Source: Gemmatimonadota bacterium
GTDB lineage: Bacteria; Gemmatimonadota; Gemmatimonadetes; Gemmatimonadales; GWC2-71-9
Direction of reading: 5' to 3'
NCBI GenBank assembly: GCA_003222115.1
Contig: QHUL01000050.1
Location: 143,086-207,085 of the forward strand
DNA: 64,000 nucleotides
Part shown: positions 61,572-64,000 of the stretch, piece by piece
Numbering within the stretch: the stretch's first letter is position 1
Layout of the letters: each line of letters opens with the position of its first letter
Translations under genes and position numbers: made by a program
Notes under the pieces: model-generated
Told to the model about the DNA's origin: nothing
Seen by the model: only the letters and a program-made list of their open reading frames with translations
Databases searched by the model: none

Positions 61572-62842
61572 ACTTCGTCCCGCACGTAGTGGCTTGGAAC
61601 CTGACGCGACGCTGCAACCTCGAGTGCGCCCATTGCTACATCGCGGCGGGCCCCCGGGAGAGCGCCACGTCGGAGCTCGAGACGGCGCAGTGCCTCCGCA
61701 TCGTGGACGAGCTCGTCGGCGTGAACCCGGCGCCGCTGCTGATCCTCTCGGGCGGGGAGCCGCTGTTGCGCGAGGACCTGGTCGACATCGCGCGCTACGC
61801 GTCGCAGCGGGGCGCGACGGTGGTCGTCGGCACGAACGGCACGCTGCTCACGGACGGGCGGGTGGCGGCACTCGACGGGGCGGGCATACGGGGCGTCGCG
61901 GTGAGCGTGGATTCGCTGCGTCCCTCCTACCACGACAACTTCCGGCACGGCGCGGGCTCGCTCGCGGCGACGCAGGGGGCGCTCGGGCGGCTGCGGGCTG
62001 CGCGGCTCGACTTCATCATCCAGACGACGGTCACGAAGGGGAACCGCGGCGAGCTGGAGCGCCTCGTCGCCTGGGCCGCGGACGAGGGGGCCGTGGCGTT
62101 CAACTGCTACTTCCTGGTGGCCACGGGGAGGGGCGCGGCGCTGAGCGACCTCGCGCCCGCCGAGTACGAGGGCGTCCTCGCCGACCTCGCGCGCTGGGAG
62201 CGGGACTACCGCGGTCGCATGCTGGTGCGGGCGAAGTGTGCCCCCCACTTCATGCGGCACGTGCACCGGACCGACCCCGACTCGCCGGTCCTCAACTACG
62301 AGACCCGCTGCCCATGCGGCACCCAGTACTGCCGCATCACCCCGGACGGTAAGGTGACGCCCTGCCCCTACCTCCCTGAGGTGGCGGGCGACCTCGCGAC
62401 CCAGAGCTTCGCCGACATCTGGCGGTCGTCGCCGCTGTTCCGCCGCTTGCGGGAGGGGCCACTTGGCGGGAAGTGCGGTGCCTGCGAGTACCGCAGGCTG
62501 TGCGGCGGATGCCGCGCGCGCGCGTTCGCGCTCGCGGGCGACGTGCTCGCGGCCGACCCGTCGTGCGCGTATGAGCCGACGGGGGCGGTTCCCCTGATCG
62601 AGCGCATGCGCGAAGTGACGTACGGCGCCGAGTTCACGCCCGCCCTCGTGTGGAGCGATGCGGCACGCGCCCGGATCGAGCGGATTCCGTCCTTCGTGCG
62701 AGGCGTGGTGATGCACCGGGTGGAGGAGTGGGCGCGGCGCCAGGGGCGGCGCGAAATCACGCCCGAGCTCTTGGCGGAGGTGCGCAGCGCGATGCCGGTG
62801 GACTTCGCGAAGCGACGACCCTTCTTCGTGACTGACGTCTGA
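61568..62842 (+). CDS. Radical SAM-SPASM enzyme with C-terminal PCP_red domain
   Basis: A 424-residue protein starting at GTG 61568-61570 (overlap with previous stop). The radical SAM cluster motif CNLECAHC lies at about 16-23 (CxxxCxxC) and GGEPLL at about 61. SPASM cysteines appear in CPCGTQYCRITPDGKVTPCP (about 240-260) and in CGACEYRRLCGGCRARA (about 300). Residues 356-424 are a PCP_red domain (WSDAARARIERIPSFVRGVV, then MHRVEEWARRQGR). Related SPASM enzymes modify peptides or process haem (AhbD/NirJ type). The next gene is a CydA-like haem protein, which favours haem-related work, by inference. Confidence 0.88.
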   Translation: MNFVPHVVAWNLTRRCNLECAHCYIAAGPRESATSELETAQCLRIVDELVGVNPAPLLILSGGEPLLREDLVDIARYASQRGATVVVGTNGTLLTDGRVAALDGAGIRGVAVSVDSLRPSYHDNFRHGAGSLAATQGALGRLRAARLDFIIQTTVTKGNRGELERLVAWAADEGAVAFNCYFLVATGRGAALSDLAPAEYEGVLADLARWERDYRGRMLVRAKCAPHFMRHVHRTDPDSPVLNYETRCPCGTQYCRITPDGKVTPCPYLPEVAGDLATQSFADIWRSSPLFRRLREGPLGGKCGACEYRRLCGGCRARAFALAGDVLAADPSCAYEPTGAVPLIERMREVTYGAEFTPALVWSDAARARIERIPSFVRGVVMHRVEEWARRQGRREITPELLAEVRSAMPVDFAKRRPFFVTDV

Positions 62843-64000
62843 TGTCCGACGTCCTGCTGTTGGTCCAGGCGGCCGCCGACACGACCCACGCCTATCGCGA
62901 CTTCCCGCTCATCGGGGCGCGGGCCGCGGTGTGGATCGCGGCCGAGGTCCACCTCATGTTCGCGGCCTTCGTGCTGGGGGTGCCGATGTTCGCGGTGGTG
63001 ACGGAAGCGATCGGCATTTTCGGCGGAGACGAGCGCTACGACCGCCTCAGCAAGGAGTTCACGCGGCTCCTGCTCGTGGCCTACAGCGCCACGGCGATCT
63101 GGGGTGCGATCCTCGTCTTCTTTCTCGCCACGCTGTACCCGCGGTTCTGGGCCTATCTGACCGCGGTGTTCGGCACCTCGATGTGGGTGTACGCCTCGCT
63201 GTTTTTCGTGGAGTCGTTCACCCTGTACCTCTACTACTACGGTTGGGACCGCTGGAAGAAGGGGCGGGCCAAGCTGTGGCACTGGACGTTGGGGATCCTG
63301 CTCAACGTGTGGGGCACGATCGTGATGTTCATCGCGAACTCGTGGCTCACCTACATGATGACCCCGCCGCGGGACATCACGCCCACCACCGACCCGACGA
63401 CCATCAAGCTGTGGCACGCCATCGCGAACGCCACGTGGATGCCGATCAACGTGCACCGCCTGATCGCGAACGTGGTGTTCGGCGGCGCCATCGTGGGCGC
63501 CTACGCGAGCTATCGCTTCCTCGCCAGCCGCACCGCGGAGGAGCGGGCGCACTACGACTGGATGGGCTACGTCGGCAACTTCATCGCCATCTCGGCATTG
63601 ATCGTGCTGCCGTTCGCGGGCTACTGGCTCGGCCGCGAGATCTATCAGTACGACCAATCGATGGGCATCACCATGATGGGCGGCTTCATGAGCTGGCTGT
63701 GGGTGATCCAGGCGTTCCTCATCGCCGTGCTGTTCCTCACGGGGAACTACTACCTCTGGGTCGGGATGGAGCGGATCCCCGGCGCGGAACGGTTCCGCCC
63801 CTACACCAAATGGCTGCTCGTGGTGCTGGTGCTGGGCGCCATCGTGTGGGGCACGCCGCACACGATGATCGCGGACTCGAAGGAGCTCGCGGCCATGGGC
63901 GGATCGCACCACCCGTTCCTGGGCGCGCTGGGTGTCATGAGCGCCAAGAACACGGCGGTGAACCTGATGATCCTGACCACGTTCCTGTCCTTCCTCATGT
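62842..64000 (+). CDS. CydA-like cytochrome bd-type oxidase subunit I (partial, cut by window end)
   Basis: 386 residues are visible with no stop. Start ATG 62842-62844 shares one base with the radical SAM stop. At least nine membrane segments are seen. CydA features include His37 in EVHLMFAAFVLG (haem ligand position), the FFVES motif with Glu124 followed by YYYGWDRWKKG, IANSWLTYMMTPP, and His205 in NVHRLIANVVFGG (second haem ligand). The E. coli-type quinol-binding Q-loop with GRQPW is not seen in the visible part. It is thus a divergent bd-family protein, perhaps working with the radical SAM/PCP_red proteins. Confidence 0.82.
   Translation, partial: MSDVLLLVQAAADTTHAYRDFPLIGARAAVWIAAEVHLMFAAFVLGVPMFAVVTEAIGIFGGDERYDRLSKEFTRLLLVAYSATAIWGAILVFFLATLYPRFWAYLTAVFGTSMWVYASLFFVESFTLYLYYYGWDRWKKGRAKLWHWTLGILLNVWGTIVMFIANSWLTYMMTPPRDITPTTDPTTIKLWHAIANATWMPINVHRLIANVVFGGAIVGAYASYRFLASRTAEERAHYDWMGYVGNFIAISALIVLPFAGYWLGREIYQYDQSMGITMMGGFMSWLWVIQAFLIAVLFLTGNYYLWVGMERIPGAERFRPYTKWLLVVLVLGAIVWGTPHTMIADSKELAAMGGSHHPFLGALGVMSAKNTAVNLMILTTFLSFLM

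Noticed and set aside
57384-62842. PCP_red domains taken as evidence for bacteriochlorophyll synthesis
   Set aside because: No bchL, bchN, bchB core or other pigment genes are present; the domains are attached to zinc-ribbon, UspA and radical SAM proteins instead.

Overview
The window is very GC-rich bacterial DNA with tightly packed operons. Genes often overlap by ATGA, GTGA or TGATG, and GTG starts are common. The combination of a SusC/SusD pair, many ECF sigma/anti-sigma pairs, a REC-DUF4388-Roadblock regulator, a rhomboid with a C-terminal helical tail, and a complete bacterial H4MPT formaldehyde-oxidation operon suggests a soil or subsurface Gemmatimonadota-like bacterium (or a neighbouring phylum) with C1 metabolism. 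This assignment is an inference from gene content; no marker gene was searched.

Layout. (1) 1-9732, minus strand: one C1 operon, fae - mtdB - DUF1464 kinase-like - ATP-grasp - fhcB - fhcA - fhcD - fhcC - mch - EthD-like lipoprotein. It encodes the whole route from formaldehyde through H4MPT-bound intermediates to formate. (2) 9908-27461, minus strand: housekeeping genes (DUF2268 protease, rhomboid, ddl, cbs, TonB-like lipoprotein, mutS, SPOR protein, holA), two ECF sigma operons (one with two HEAT-repeat proteins), Nudix, YdcF, a DUF3307-like/SatD pair and upp. (3) 27462-31654: an atypical, visibly less GC-rich patch with gene relics, an FAD oxidoreductase/ATP-grasp pair, tRNA-Phe, and an ABC-type binding protein without a signal peptide. 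(4) 31663-36676: TMEM175 channel, a response regulator and, divergent from it, a continuous gene fusing an O6-alkylguanine-DNA alkyltransferase to a Hanks-type Ser/Thr kinase, then an APC permease. (5) 36800-44266: SusC/SusD and a second TonB-dependent receptor, each unit closed by a strong intrinsic terminator. (6) 44362-55901: membrane and secreted proteins, two sigma/anti-sigma pairs (one anti-sigma carries a glycogen-binding-like domain), a region-2-only sigma relic, metE, an Nfu scaffold, an ATP-grasp enzyme and a methyltransferase. (7) 55927-64000: greA, then a plus-strand cluster of Mrp-like ATPase, zinc-ribbon/PCP_red protein, ferredoxin, GT87-type glycosyltransferase, double-UspA/double-PCP_red protein, radical SAM-SPASM-PCP_red enzyme and a CydA-like cytochrome bd subunit cut by the window end.

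The strongest candidates for something undescribed are the alkyltransferase-kinase fusion (33821-35329), the PCP_red / radical SAM / CydA-like cluster (56558-64000), and a family of small elements made of inverted arrays of 7-8 bp units (18205-18295, 25487-25568, 56473-56546), one of which appears to encode a signal peptide.
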